A stretch of 64,000 bases of DNA, taken from the NCBI RefSeq assembly GCF_900128505.1, contig NZ_LT669941.1:3404420-3468419 (forward strand), in the 5' to 3' direction. The position numbers were made by a program, and so were the translations under genes. The DNA comes from Parabacteroides timonensis. GTDB taxonomy: Bacteria; Bacteroidota; Bacteroidia; Bacteroidales; Tannerellaceae. Below, in pieces: positions 8,008 through 17,256 of this stretch. The stretch's first letter is position 1, and every line of letters starts with the position of its first letter. The notes below the pieces were generated by a model. It searched no databases. It was not told where the DNA came from and saw only the letters and a list, made by a program, of their open reading frames with translations.

Positions 8008-9849
8008 TCACTCCCAACCCGTATTCTGTATAATATTCGGATTCATCTGGATTTCATTGTAAGGGATCGGATACAACCAATACTGATCACCACCCCAGGC
8101 ATAGTGGTAAGTAGCCTGTCCCCAAACCTGGCGCAAACCGTTCACTACCTGCGTACCGCCATCGTCATAAGTAAAGAATTTTCTTTCCTTCCAGATCTTC
8201 CAACGAAGTTCATCGAAGTAAATCAAATCTTCACCGAGCAATTCCCAGTAACGTTCATTACGGATACGTTCACGCATATCATCTTGTCCGGTAACAGTTG
8301 TTGCAGTGTTAGAATTGAGCAACTGGGCACCGGCACGAGCACGTACTTGATTCACGACTGTAACAGCTTCAGTCGTTTTTCCCTGTTCGTTCAAAGCTTC
8401 TGCTAAATTCAGCAGCACATCAGCATAACGAATCTTAGGCATATCGATCCCGGTACCCTTTTGACTTCCTTCACTGGTTCCTTCCGTTACAAATTTACGA
8501 TTCAGATAATAGAACATTGCCTGTGTATCAGTTTGCAAATCGTTCGGTTCACGTGTAACCGTACCATCCGCATTCGTCGTTTCAATCCAGGTACTACGAT
8601 ACGGATAACGGTTCGTAAAATAATTGTCGGAACCGCCCGTACCTCCCAGATACTTCGCATACGGTGTAATGACACTCATTTCCAGACGCGGGTCACGGTT
8701 GTCATAAGCTTTACGGATACGAGCCTCATTACCATTCGGCAGATAGTAGTCCATGTTGGCACCTTGCTCTTTAGCATTAGTAATTTCAACTTCCGTCAAA
8801 TTATCACGCAAGAAAAAGACACGACGTTCGTTGACCGTCAGTTTGTAATAATCAGGAATCACTTCTTCCCAATCAAATTTGCTTCCGTCAGCAGTTTCAT
8901 AGGTATCGACGAAATCCGGATTCACCAGATAGTTGTTCCACATAGCCCCATATGTACACCGATTCCCGAAACCACGGTTCTTAGAGTTCCAATATCCATC
9001 TTCCTCTATACACTGGACAGAAAAGATCATCTCGTCGCACTGTTCGTTGACTTCTTTAAATAATTTTTTGTAAGCATCAGTACCATCAGTAAATAACTTG
9101 TAACCGCAGTCACCGACCTTCTTAAAGTCGGCTTCAGCAGCTGACCAATTTTCCAGCCACAAATAGATCTTGCCCCTAAGCGCATAGGCGGCACCTTTCG
9201 TGATGTGACCATAGTCTGAATCACCACTGTTGTATTTGTTAGGTAAATTAGACTCATTAATACAATCCGTCAAATCACCAACCAATTGATTCCAGATTTC
9301 AACCATGGACAAACGGCTTCCTTTGGCCTCATCAATATCTTTAATAGGATCAGTATAGTAAGGCACACCACCAAACAACAAGTTCAATTCATAGTACCAA
9401 TAACACCGGAGGAATTTGGCTTCGGCAACAAGACGTGCTTTTTTTGCTTCAGTAATTCCTTCTACATTCGGTATATTGGCGATCACATCGTTACAGCGGA
9501 TGATGAATTTATAATTGTCATGCCAAATCCAACTTGGACCGTCGCCTGAAGTAGTCTGATTACCAAACAACATACCGAAATTACGCCAGTTGGCATCGCG
9601 ATCCATAGTCATGGAGAAACAATCAAACCACATATTATAATTATCATTATATAAATGGTTCAGCCCATTGTAAAGACCGGTAACAGTTTGTTCTGCCATC
9701 GTGGCATCAGCCCAAACTTCTCCCTCGCTCGGCTGGTTCTTCGGAGTCAAATCCATATCCACACAACCCGTAAGGAACAAACCTGACAAAACAGAAATAG
9801 ATAGAAGTTTTGTCGCGTTTCTTATAATCCCAAATTTATTCTTGTTCAT
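8008..9849 (-). CDS. SusD/RagB family glycan-binding lipoprotein
   Basis: The 613-residue product has lipobox LFLTGC with the mature N-terminus CVDMDLTPK. The N-terminal SusD pattern EGEVWADATMAEQTVTGLYNGL leads into TPR-like helices, with LVAEAKFLRCYWYYELNLLFGGVPYYTD and KGAAYALRGKIYLWLENW typical of the family. The C-terminal RagB/SusD block contains ADVLLNLAEALNEQG and ERYWELLGEDLIYFDELR. It should sit on the cell surface as the lid of the SusC barrel next door (18 nt gap), capturing the oligosaccharide released by the GH43 enzymes. Confidence 0.95.
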   Translation of the reverse strand: MNKNKFGIIRNATKLLSISVLSGLFLTGCVDMDLTPKNQPSEGEVWADATMAEQTVTGLYNGLNHLYNDNYNMWFDCFSMTMDRDANWRNFGMLFGNQTTSGDGPSWIWHDNYKFIIRCNDVIANIPNVEGITEAKKARLVAEAKFLRCYWYYELNLLFGGVPYYTDPIKDIDEAKGSRLSMVEIWNQLVGDLTDCINESNLPNKYNSGDSDYGHITKGAAYALRGKIYLWLENWSAAEADFKKVGDCGYKLFTDGTDAYKKLFKEVNEQCDEMIFSVQCIEEDGYWNSKNRGFGNRCTYGAMWNNYLVNPDFVDTYETADGSKFDWEEVIPDYYKLTVNERRVFFLRDNLTEVEITNAKEQGANMDYYLPNGNEARIRKAYDNRDPRLEMSVITPYAKYLGGTGGSDNYFTNRYPYRSTWIETTNADGTVTREPNDLQTDTQAMFYYLNRKFVTEGTSEGSQKGTGIDMPKIRYADVLLNLAEALNEQGKTTEAVTVVNQVRARAGAQLLNSNTATTVTGQDDMRERIRNERYWELLGEDLIYFDELRWKIWKERKFFTYDDGGTQVVNGLRQVWGQATYHYAWGGDQYWLYPIPYNEIQMNPNIIQNTGWE

Positions 9850-9867
9850 AACTTTTCCACAATTTAA

Positions 9868-12800
9868 TTAGAATGTCACATTAACACCAACTGTATACTG
9901 GCGAATCGGCAGATAACCGTCACCACTCATACGTTCCGGATCAGATCCTTCGAATTTTGTAATCGTCAGTAAGTTTTCACCAGACAGATAGACACGCGCA
10001 TTCTGGATAAATGCAACCTTCATCCAATCTTTCGGGAAGGTGTAACCGATCGTTAGGTTTTTCAGCTTCATATAGTTTCCATTCTGCAGATGCCAAGAGC
10101 TCGTAGCACTAGCCTGTCCACTATTCTGATACCCCACAAGACGCGGTGTTTGAGAATAGATATTCGTACGTGGATCGCCAGGATTTTCAGGATCGTAGAA
10201 ATAATGGTCATAAGCTACGTCATAACCAATACCATATCCGTGTGTGATACTAACGCTATTCTGAGTCTGTTTGTAATAATCGATCTTAAATCCTGCTGCA
10301 CCAGCCCAGTTCATCGAAAGGTCAAAGCCTTTCCATGTCATACTTGCCTGCAAGCCGAAGTAGTATTTCGGAGTACTGGAAACACCCTGAAATTCCCGAT
10401 CATCATCATTACCGTAGATGCCATCTCCATTATAATCGGCATAGATCATATCACCATACCATATCTTATCTTTACCGATCGACTGGTTCGGATAGAATTT
10501 ATAACCGGCATCAAACATCGCCTGTAACCAATTCATATCCCCTTCTGTACGAATCATACCATCTTTCGGACCACCGTTGATGTTGACAGATCCATCCGTA
10601 TTGAAATAAGAGCCGTTACCTTTGTATGGATTCATCATGTAAAATTCATTCATCTGATGTCCTTCCACAATCAACGTAGAAGAACCATTAGCTACCGTTC
10701 CTACATTCTGATACCATGTCTTATTGCCATTTTCGTCTGTACGCCATTCACGGATCAGTTCACCTTTATATTTCGTTACCTCATTCTTGTTGTAAGTAAA
10801 ATTGGCAGAAACCGAGTAGGCGAAATCTCCGACATGATCATTCCAGCCTAACGAGAACTCAATACCCTTGTTGTTTACATCGGCCAAATTCTGAAGCGGA
10901 GAGGTAAATTGGTTCAAGGATTCAGGTAGTGTCGGACGATACAAGATTCCGGTCGTATTCTTGTTATAAACTTCGACCGTTCCGTTCAAACGATTATTCA
11001 ACATACCAAAGTCAAGACCAATATTGGTAACAGCAGTCTCTTCCCATTCCAAACTGTAGTTGGAGAAAGTCGTCATAGCCAAACCATTGGATTTATTATT
11101 GTTGAACGCATAGTTATAACCAGATCCATAAAGAGCCTGCCATTCGTAGTTGCCGATAGAGTTGTTTCCTAACTTACCCCAAGATCCACGCAACTTTAAA
11201 TTACTCAACCAGTCTACATCCTCCATAAATTTCTCTTCAGAGATACGCCAACCGGCAGAAAAAGAAGGGAACAGCCCCCAACGAGAGTCAGGAGAAAAAC
11301 GGGAAGATCCGTCATAACGCATATTCACTTCAAACAGATAACGGTTATCGAACCCATAATTGACACGGCCGAACCAGGAACGGGAAGAATATTCATAAGA
11401 AGAACCTTTGATGTAATACGGATCTGTCATGGCATTAAAATCCGTCAAAGAGATACTTGACATACCTTCCTTGCAAATGTCCACTTCGTCACCCCAATAA
11501 CGAGCCTCTTCATAACCAGCCAAAGCACTTATATCGTGTTTTCCATAAATATGTCCCCAACTCAGCAACATATTTGTCTTCCAGTTCTTTTCCCGTTTCT
11601 GCCAATCATATACTTTATAAGTAGACATATCTGTCGATGTCGGAGGCGTATTCAATGTCATCGAGCGATTGAAACTATATTGTTCTTTATAGTCAGACGG
11701 TTGCCATCTATGATGGTTCGTAAACTGATCATAATACAAATTAGCTGTGAATTTGAAATCTTTCAGGAACTTCACTTCCAGATACGGATTGACGAAATAT
11801 TTATTCTGCTTGTAGTAACCATAAGAGTTACTCATATTCAGCAATGGGTTACCGGCTTGTCCATCTTCCTCATTGGTTTCGATTCCACCATATTTACCAT
11901 TATAATAAGGATAGACGCCCGGAGTCACCTTCTGCATGTTCAACCCCCACATATCGCTCAAATTATTACGATCCTGATCGGCATTATATCCCCAGGCGCG
12001 CATTCCGACAGTCAGAAAGTCAGTCACTTTAGACTCGACATCACTACGCAGATAGTATTTTTTAACACCAGATTCAATAACCAAACCCGGATTATTCAGA
12101 TAAGTACCGGAAATGGCATAGTTAGTACGCTTTTCTGCACCTGTCAAGCTGATGGTATGTTCCTGCATCCATTTCGGATCATAGATTACATCATACCAAT
12201 CTGTGCTAGGGTGTGTAACATAATTCGGAATTCCGGCAGCATTCGTTGCATTCGGATTCCTGGCAGCTTCGCGCCATTCATCGATCGTCGACTGTGAGAA
12301 TTTGACTGCTTGATTCGTATTAGTATAACCTTCGTTGACAAATTCCATATAGTCCGCATAATCAGTCACCTGGCGAATTAATTTGGCCGGAGTCTGATAA
12401 GAGAACTTACCGGAATAGGTTACGTTGATTTTACCATCCGTTCCCCGCTTAGTTGTGATCAAGATAACACCATTGGCGCCCCTGTTACCATAAATAGCAC
12501 AAGACGCAGCGTCCTTCAAGATGGAAATTGAGGCCACATCATTCGGGTTCACCTCATTGAGTCCCATTTCCATACCATCCACCAAAATCAGCGGACCGGC
12601 ATCATTCATTGTACCTGTACCACGAATCAACACAGAAACACCTTCTGCATTCGGTTGGCTACTGGTGTTCATCACATTCACACCGGCTGCCATACCTGAT
12701 AAAGAAGCAGCGATCGTGGTAACCGGACGGGCCAACTTTTCATCCGAGAAGTTAAGACTGGCTACAGATCCAGTCAAATTCACCTTCTTCTGGGCGGCAT

Positions 12801-13437
12801 AACCCACAACTACAACCTCTTCAATAGCCTGTGTGTCATCTCTCAAAACTACATCGAAAGAATTTTTATTGCCCATTGTGATCTCCTGAGCAATGTAACC
12901 GATATAAGAAATTGAAAGAACTGAATTGGCTGTAACACCATCCAAAACAAACTTTCCGTCCAAATCGGTAATCGTACCGTTAGTCGTCCCCTTCACCGAT
13001 ACATTCGCACCGATAACCGGATCCCCCTTGGTATCTCGCACAATTCCTGTGATAGTTTTTCCCTGCTGGGAAATACCAGCCTCCCTAGCTGTTATAATAA
13101 TATTTTTATTAGATATCTTAAAACTACAATTCGGTAGAATTGTAGTTAGTATATCAGATATACTAAGATTTTCGGCATTCAAAGTGAGGCGTTTGTCTAC
13201 ATCAATAATATCGTCATTGTAATAGAACGTAAACTCACTACGATTTTCAATTCCTTTCAAAATTTCTTTGATTGTCGAATTTTCCATATTGAGACTAATC
13301 CGCACAGTCTGTGAATAAGACTCTTCAGCGGAAAGCCCGCATAACATAACGGTTAACATTATCAAGACTAATTTTATTATCCTGACTTCTTTTTGATAAA
13401 AAGAATCCAACAAATCCTTTCGGTTGAAATAACTCAT
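9868..13437 (-). CDS. SusC/RagA-type TonB-dependent receptor with STN signalling domain
   Basis: The 1189-residue product has a signal segment (about residues 20-43, ending ESYSQ), a secretin/TonB short N-terminal (STN) domain (about 45-115), a carboxypeptidase-regulatory-like domain (ITGIVRDTKGDPVIGANVSV), a TonB box-like EEVVVVGYAAQKK, a plug with the SusC signature NDVASISILKDAASCAIYGN, and a long beta barrel. The STN domain normally contacts a FecR anti-sigma, so the receptor should report transport to the FecR/ECF pair encoded just upstream. It imports the glycan captured by SusD. Confidence 0.95.
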   Translation of the reverse strand: MSYFNRKDLLDSFYQKEVRIIKLVLIMLTVMLCGLSAEESYSQTVRISLNMENSTIKEILKGIENRSEFTFYYNDDIIDVDKRLTLNAENLSISDILTTILPNCSFKISNKNIIITAREAGISQQGKTITGIVRDTKGDPVIGANVSVKGTTNGTITDLDGKFVLDGVTANSVLSISYIGYIAQEITMGNKNSFDVVLRDDTQAIEEVVVVGYAAQKKVNLTGSVASLNFSDEKLARPVTTIAASLSGMAAGVNVMNTSSQPNAEGVSVLIRGTGTMNDAGPLILVDGMEMGLNEVNPNDVASISILKDAASCAIYGNRGANGVILITTKRGTDGKINVTYSGKFSYQTPAKLIRQVTDYADYMEFVNEGYTNTNQAVKFSQSTIDEWREAARNPNATNAAGIPNYVTHPSTDWYDVIYDPKWMQEHTISLTGAEKRTNYAISGTYLNNPGLVIESGVKKYYLRSDVESKVTDFLTVGMRAWGYNADQDRNNLSDMWGLNMQKVTPGVYPYYNGKYGGIETNEEDGQAGNPLLNMSNSYGYYKQNKYFVNPYLEVKFLKDFKFTANLYYDQFTNHHRWQPSDYKEQYSFNRSMTLNTPPTSTDMSTYKVYDWQKREKNWKTNMLLSWGHIYGKHDISALAGYEEARYWGDEVDICKEGMSSISLTDFNAMTDPYYIKGSSYEYSSRSWFGRVNYGFDNRYLFEVNMRYDGSSRFSPDSRWGLFPSFSAGWRISEEKFMEDVDWLSNLKLRGSWGKLGNNSIGNYEWQALYGSGYNYAFNNNKSNGLAMTTFSNYSLEWEETAVTNIGLDFGMLNNRLNGTVEVYNKNTTGILYRPTLPESLNQFTSPLQNLADVNNKGIEFSLGWNDHVGDFAYSVSANFTYNKNEVTKYKGELIREWRTDENGNKTWYQNVGTVANGSSTLIVEGHQMNEFYMMNPYKGNGSYFNTDGSVNINGGPKDGMIRTEGDMNWLQAMFDAGYKFYPNQSIGKDKIWYGDMIYADYNGDGIYGNDDDREFQGVSSTPKYYFGLQASMTWKGFDLSMNWAGAAGFKIDYYKQTQNSVSITHGYGIGYDVAYDHYFYDPENPGDPRTNIYSQTPRLVGYQNSGQASATSSWHLQNGNYMKLKNLTIGYTFPKDWMKVAFIQNARVYLSGENLLTITKFEGSDPERMSGDGYLPIRQYTVGVNVTF

Positions 13438-13604
13438 ATTTTACTTAGATTTTCAGTTAAACTTTATCGTCGAACATTCAATATAGGACGATAGGTTAAT
13501 TAATTTTCAACAGATGGACCTAACCAACATACATCTGTTTCCTTTCTTTAGCGATAACATTCTTTTTATATTCCCATAAGCAGTACATTTTAAAAGTTAG
13601 ACAT

Positions 13605-14630
13605 CTATTTTTTCGGTATTATATATACTTTCTTTCCTCTTATTTCATACTTTATCGGAGCAATGAGACTCATTGCTTCCATGACCTCTTCAATACTCTC
13701 GTTCCGGATCGTAAAAGAAAGACGGATAGAAGCAGCGAACTTCTCCGGACATTCGATATCCATATTATAGCGGCCTTCCATACTGATCAAAATATCGGAT
13801 AGATAATCTTTATCAAATACCAAACGATCTTTAATCCAATCGGCATATAAAGCAGCTTTCGCATCTTCAACAGAAGAGACCCGATCTATTTTTCGGTACT
13901 CAAATAACTCGTTCGGTTTCAGATAAACCGGTTCTTCTATAGTCTTTCCCGAAATTTTTACACTACCGTTTAATAATGCGGTTCGCACAAATTCACCGGA
14001 AGAGTAGCTATTTACATTAAAGCTAGTACCCAGTACCTCTACATCTATCTCTCCGGCTTGTACGATAAAAGGCTTTTTCGCATCTTTCGCAACTTCGAAA
14101 TAGGCTTCACCTTCCAAAGTAACCAACCGCCTGTCGCCGGCAAATTGATCCGGATAAGTCAGTCTGGTTTCTGAGTTCAGCCAAACAACCGATCCGTCCG
14201 GTAGTGTAAACTGTCCTTTGCTTCCTTCTGCCGTTATCAGTTGATTTTGTACTGTGAAATCATCAGCCGAATGTTTCCTCCAACTGCCAATGCCATAGCC
14301 TATCCCCAATAAAAGCAATAATACAGCAACACCTCGTGTCCAACGTAAAACGAGCGATAAAGATTTTCGCTTTGCATGCGATGCTTTTTCTATTTGTTCC
14401 TGCGCCTGTAAAATCCGTTTTTTCAATTTCTCTAAAGCGATATCTACCTCCAACTCGTTGCCGGCTGCCACATTACAGGATAACCATAGGTCGCGGATTG
14501 CGGTGAAATCATTCCGATTACTATCTGCTTGTTTCAGCCATTGAAGCAGCAATTTCTTCTCTTCCAATTCTGCCGAACCGTCTAAATAGCGTATTATAAT
14601 TTCGTTTATATCGTTTGTATTTTCTTTCAT
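13605..14630 (-). CDS. FecR family anti-sigma factor
   Basis: The 341-residue product has a cytoplasmic N-terminus (IIRYLDGSAELEEKKLLLQWL), a single transmembrane helix (about residues 96-113) and the periplasmic FecR domain (ITAEGSKGQFTLPDGSVVWLNSETRLTYP, EAYFEVAKDAKKPFIVQ). A DUF4974-like C-terminus ends at IPKK. It should hold the adjacent ECF sigma factor until the STN domain of the downstream SusC signals. It lies between the sigma gene (184 nt gap containing a hairpin) and susC (167 nt gap). Confidence 0.93.
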   Translation of the reverse strand: MKENTNDINEIIIRYLDGSAELEEKKLLLQWLKQADSNRNDFTAIRDLWLSCNVAAGNELEVDIALEKLKKRILQAQEQIEKASHAKRKSLSLVLRWTRGVAVLLLLLGIGYGIGSWRKHSADDFTVQNQLITAEGSKGQFTLPDGSVVWLNSETRLTYPDQFAGDRRLVTLEGEAYFEVAKDAKKPFIVQAGEIDVEVLGTSFNVNSYSSGEFVRTALLNGSVKISGKTIEEPVYLKPNELFEYRKIDRVSSVEDAKAALYADWIKDRLVFDKDYLSDILISMEGRYNMDIECPEKFAASIRLSFTIRNESIEEVMEAMSLIAPIKYEIRGKKVYIIPKK

Positions 14631-14693
14631 TATAAATTCTTTATATTAGTAATACAAAAAAGGGAGATTTTACCCTACCCCCCTTCTGAAAAA

Positions 14694-14774
14694 TTTTATC
14701 CGGATAAAAGAAAAATCAGCTAGTATACGTAATTCGACAAGCCGTTTTCACCTGTTTCATGCTTATGAAACAGG
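14694..14774 (-). promoter_or_regulatory. Palindrome and perfect hairpin between ECF sigma and fecR genes
   Basis: A 16-nt perfect palindrome (TTTTATCCGGATAAAA, 14694-14709) and a 10-bp perfect stem with a 4-nt loop (14751-14760 with 14765-14774) lie in the gap. Neither has a T-tract in the direction of transcription. They could be an operator or a processing or attenuation structure; function is unknown. Confidence 0.45.
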
Positions 14775-14814
14775 CACTTTACTATAAAAAAAATTTGTTC
14801 CGGTACAAAACTGC

Positions 14815-15396
14815 TTAACGAGAACACATAAAGGCCAGTATCAATAATGGGAATAAATCTTTACGGACAAGATGCTCTTTTAAACCGTAAAGAGCTTTGC
14901 TTATCTGCTTTTCAACGGCTTTTATACTAATACCCAATTGCTCTGCGATCTCACGATTTTTCAATCCATAGCTCCGGCTTAGCATAAATATTTTATGGCA
15001 TTGAGGGGGAAGAGTGTTTATATAAGACATAATTTCTTCTTCAAGTTCTTTCAATAATAAACTCTGCTCAGAATTTTGCATATAGGAAGATACATACTGA
15101 TCCAAAATATCCGTTTCCCTTTCTGAGTCCAAAGAACATACATTCTGGTGTTTTTTATTCAGCGCATTCAGGGAGTGTGTATAAACAGCTCTGAAAAGAT
15201 AGGACTTTACAACGACATCCTCAAAACGGATACTTTCACGTCGTTGCCAAAGTTCAAAAAAGACATCCTGTACGATATCTTCAGACAAGTCCTTGTCATT
15301 CACAAAACGGAAAGCATACGCCTGTAACGGCTTATAAAAGCGTTTAAACAAAGTTTCCAACGCCATAAAATCTTGAACATATCCTTCTGACGACAT
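14815..15396 (-). CDS. ECF sigma factor (Bacteroidetes SusC/D-associated type)
   Basis: The 193-residue product has region 2 (FKRFYKPLQAYAFRFVNDKDLSEDIVQDVFFELW) and region 4 (INTLPPQCHKIFMLSRSYGLKNREIAEQLGISIKAVEKQI), the classic layout of sigma factors paired with FecR. Start is the ATG at 15394-15396. It heads the arabinan-type PUL and should activate susC, susD and the GH43 genes when released. A -7 box lies 23 nt upstream of the start. Confidence 0.93.
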   Translation of the reverse strand: MSSEGYVQDFMALETLFKRFYKPLQAYAFRFVNDKDLSEDIVQDVFFELWQRRESIRFEDVVVKSYLFRAVYTHSLNALNKKHQNVCSLDSERETDILDQYVSSYMQNSEQSLLLKELEEEIMSYINTLPPQCHKIFMLSRSYGLKNREIAEQLGISIKAVEKQISKALYGLKEHLVRKDLFPLLILAFMCSR

Positions 15397-15418
15397 GAAT
15401 TTACAGCTTTATAGAAGA

Positions 15419-15426
15419 CAAAAATA
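15419..15426 (-). promoter_or_regulatory. Predicted promoter of the ECF sigma gene, -7 box
   Basis: TATTTTTG on the minus strand matches TAnnTTTG and lies 23 nt before the sigma gene start. Confidence 0.55.
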
Positions 15427-15560
15427 ATGATATTTCTTATTTACCACTGGTAGAAAGATAAGAAATATTAAAATATCTACAAGTGACAAAGATTGTTTGC
15501 AGTACAAAATGATATGAATACTATTTTGAGAAAACAAAAGAAGCTGCCTGTAAATAAACC

Positions 15561-15596
15561 GTATCCCAAAAGTTAGACAAAAAACTTTTGGGATAC
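15561..15596 (-). terminator. Perfect 14-bp hairpin downstream of pepD
   Basis: The arms 15561-15574 and 15583-15596 (GTATCCCAAAAGTT and its complement) pair perfectly around an 8-nt loop, 42 nt after the pepD stop. The following T content is modest, so it may be a weak terminator or a 3' stability element. Confidence 0.5.
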
Positions 15597-15637
15597 AACT
15601 TAAAAAGGAAACTTCTTTAAGTATTATCTTAATTAGA

Positions 15638-17092
15638 TCAAATTCTTTCCAGCGTAGCAACAATGAAATCCCACACCTTCTGCACAGACGGAATATTCAC
15701 CCGTTCGTCCGGAGAATGGGGATATTCCAGATCCGGACCGATAGAGATCATATCCATAGTAGGATAAGACTCCTGGATAATACCACATTCCAGACCGGCA
15801 TGCATCACTTTTACCGACGGTTTTTTACCGAACAACTCTTCATAAGTCTGTGATGCGACCTTTAAAAGTGGTGAATCGATATTCGGCTGCCAACCGCCAT
15901 AAGCACCGCCATATTCTACTTTCGCTCCTGCCAGAGAGAATACACTTTCCAGGCTGGAACATACGGAAGCCTTACGACTTTCGGAAGAACTGCGTACCAA
16001 TATCTTTATCTCGATCAGTTCATTGGAAGATCTCACTATTGCCAGGTTAGACGATGATTCTACTGTACCCGGGAAATCAGACAACATACTGATCACGCCA
16101 TTCTGACACCCTTCTATTGCATTGATCAGATCGTCCTGTATCTCTTCCGGTATCAATGTCGCAGGCAGATCGGTCATATCGGCTACGAAGCTGATGTTAT
16201 TCTCAATACCTTTATATTCTTCACGGAACATATCCTGATAGTCAGCCACCAGTTCCCACAATGATTCCACATTATCACCGGGAATCGTCACCACGGCAAA
16301 CGCTTCACGCGGAATCGCATTACGAAGCGAGCCACCTTCGATCGAAGATAAACGGGCACCGTAATCACAAACCGCCTCTTTCAGGAAACGGAACATCAAT
16401 TTATTGGCATTGGCACGTCCCAGATGAATATCCACCCCGGAATGACCGCCTTTCAAACCTGTCAGGCTCAGCTTAACAGCAACATCGCCTTCAGGAATAT
16501 ACGTATCTTCTTTAAACTGCACGGAGATGTTCAGGTCTGCCCCGCCAGCACAACCGACGAATAGTTCACCTTCTTCCTCCGAGTCACAGTTAATCAATGT
16601 TTCACCTTTCAGGAAACCGGGCTTCAATCCGAAAGCACCGTCCATCCCTTCCTCTTCGTCTATGGTGAAAAGGGCTTCGATCGGACCATGCTTGATCGTT
16701 GTATCGGAAAGTACAGCCATAGCAAAGGAAGCGCCGATACCGTTATCGGCACCTAGAGTGGTTTCACGGGCTGTCACCCAGTCGCCATCTATGTAAGCAT
16801 CGATCGGATCAGTAAGGAAATCATGCTTTATGGAAGAATTTTTCTGGGGAACCATATCAAGGTGCGATTGCAGGATAACGGTTTTATGTCCTTCCATCCC
16901 TGAGGTTGCAGGTTTACGGATCAGAACGTTTCCAACTTCATCCCGCAAGGTTTCCAATCCCAATCCTTTACCAAAAGCTTCTACATAACGGGTAACTGCT
17001 TCCATATGTCCTGTAGGACGAGGGATTTGTGTGAGGTCATAGAAATAACCCCAGACATGCTGCGGAGAAAGATTCTTGATTTCTGCTGACAT
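15638..17092 (-). CDS. pepD: Aminoacyl-histidine dipeptidase (PepD, M20C)
   Basis: The 484-residue product starts at the ATG at 17090-17092 (MSAEIKNLSPQHVW). A 9-residue upstream extension is coded partly by a TTGACAG repeat and is rejected. Zinc-site motifs of the M20 family are in order: LQSHLDMVPQK (His, Asp), LGADNGIGASFAM (bridging Asp), IDEEEGMDGAFG (general-base Glu and ligand), NCDSEEEGE (Asp), and HAGLECG near the end (His, Glu). It hydrolyses Xaa-His and other dipeptides in the cytoplasm. Length and motifs match full-length PepD. Confidence 0.95.
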   Translation of the reverse strand: MSAEIKNLSPQHVWGYFYDLTQIPRPTGHMEAVTRYVEAFGKGLGLETLRDEVGNVLIRKPATSGMEGHKTVILQSHLDMVPQKNSSIKHDFLTDPIDAYIDGDWVTARETTLGADNGIGASFAMAVLSDTTIKHGPIEALFTIDEEEGMDGAFGLKPGFLKGETLINCDSEEEGELFVGCAGGADLNISVQFKEDTYIPEGDVAVKLSLTGLKGGHSGVDIHLGRANANKLMFRFLKEAVCDYGARLSSIEGGSLRNAIPREAFAVVTIPGDNVESLWELVADYQDMFREEYKGIENNISFVADMTDLPATLIPEEIQDDLINAIEGCQNGVISMLSDFPGTVESSSNLAIVRSSNELIEIKILVRSSSESRKASVCSSLESVFSLAGAKVEYGGAYGGWQPNIDSPLLKVASQTYEELFGKKPSVKVMHAGLECGIIQESYPTMDMISIGPDLEYPHSPDERVNIPSVQKVWDFIVATLERI

Positions 17093-17102
17093 AGTTTCTT
17101 CT

Positions 17103-17133
17103 AAGTTGACAGTTGACAAGTGACAGTTGACAG
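17103..17133. repeat. TTGACAG-type heptanucleotide repeat, copy 2
   Basis: About four 7-mers (TTGACAG, TTGACAA, GTGACAG, TTGACAG) directly upstream of the pepD start. An inverse-orientation copy lies 90 bp away at 17224-17256. Confidence 0.75.
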
Positions 17134-17223
17134 ATAAATGCCAAGAGAGACATTGACAACCAGATTAATAAATAATATATAGTAACAAACTTATTCCCAA
17201 AAGGATTACCGCACGGAGTTTTT

Positions 17224-17256
17224 TAACTGTCAACTATTATTTGTCAACTGCCAACT
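17224..17256. repeat. TTGACAG-type heptanucleotide repeat, copy 3 (opposite orientation)
   Basis: Degenerate units ACTGTCA, ACTATTA, TTGTCAA, CTGCCAA overlap the 3' end of the flippase-like gene, so its last residues (ELAVDK) are repeat-encoded. Confidence 0.7.

Noticed and set aside
11536..12297. 253-codon open frame on the plus strand
   Set aside because: Antisense to susC of the first PUL; its composition follows the complementary codons, with no recognisable domain.
15409..15663. 84-codon minus-strand frame between pepD and the sigma gene
   Set aside because: Overlaps the pepD end, a perfect hairpin and the sigma promoter; sequence looks like translated AT-rich spacer.
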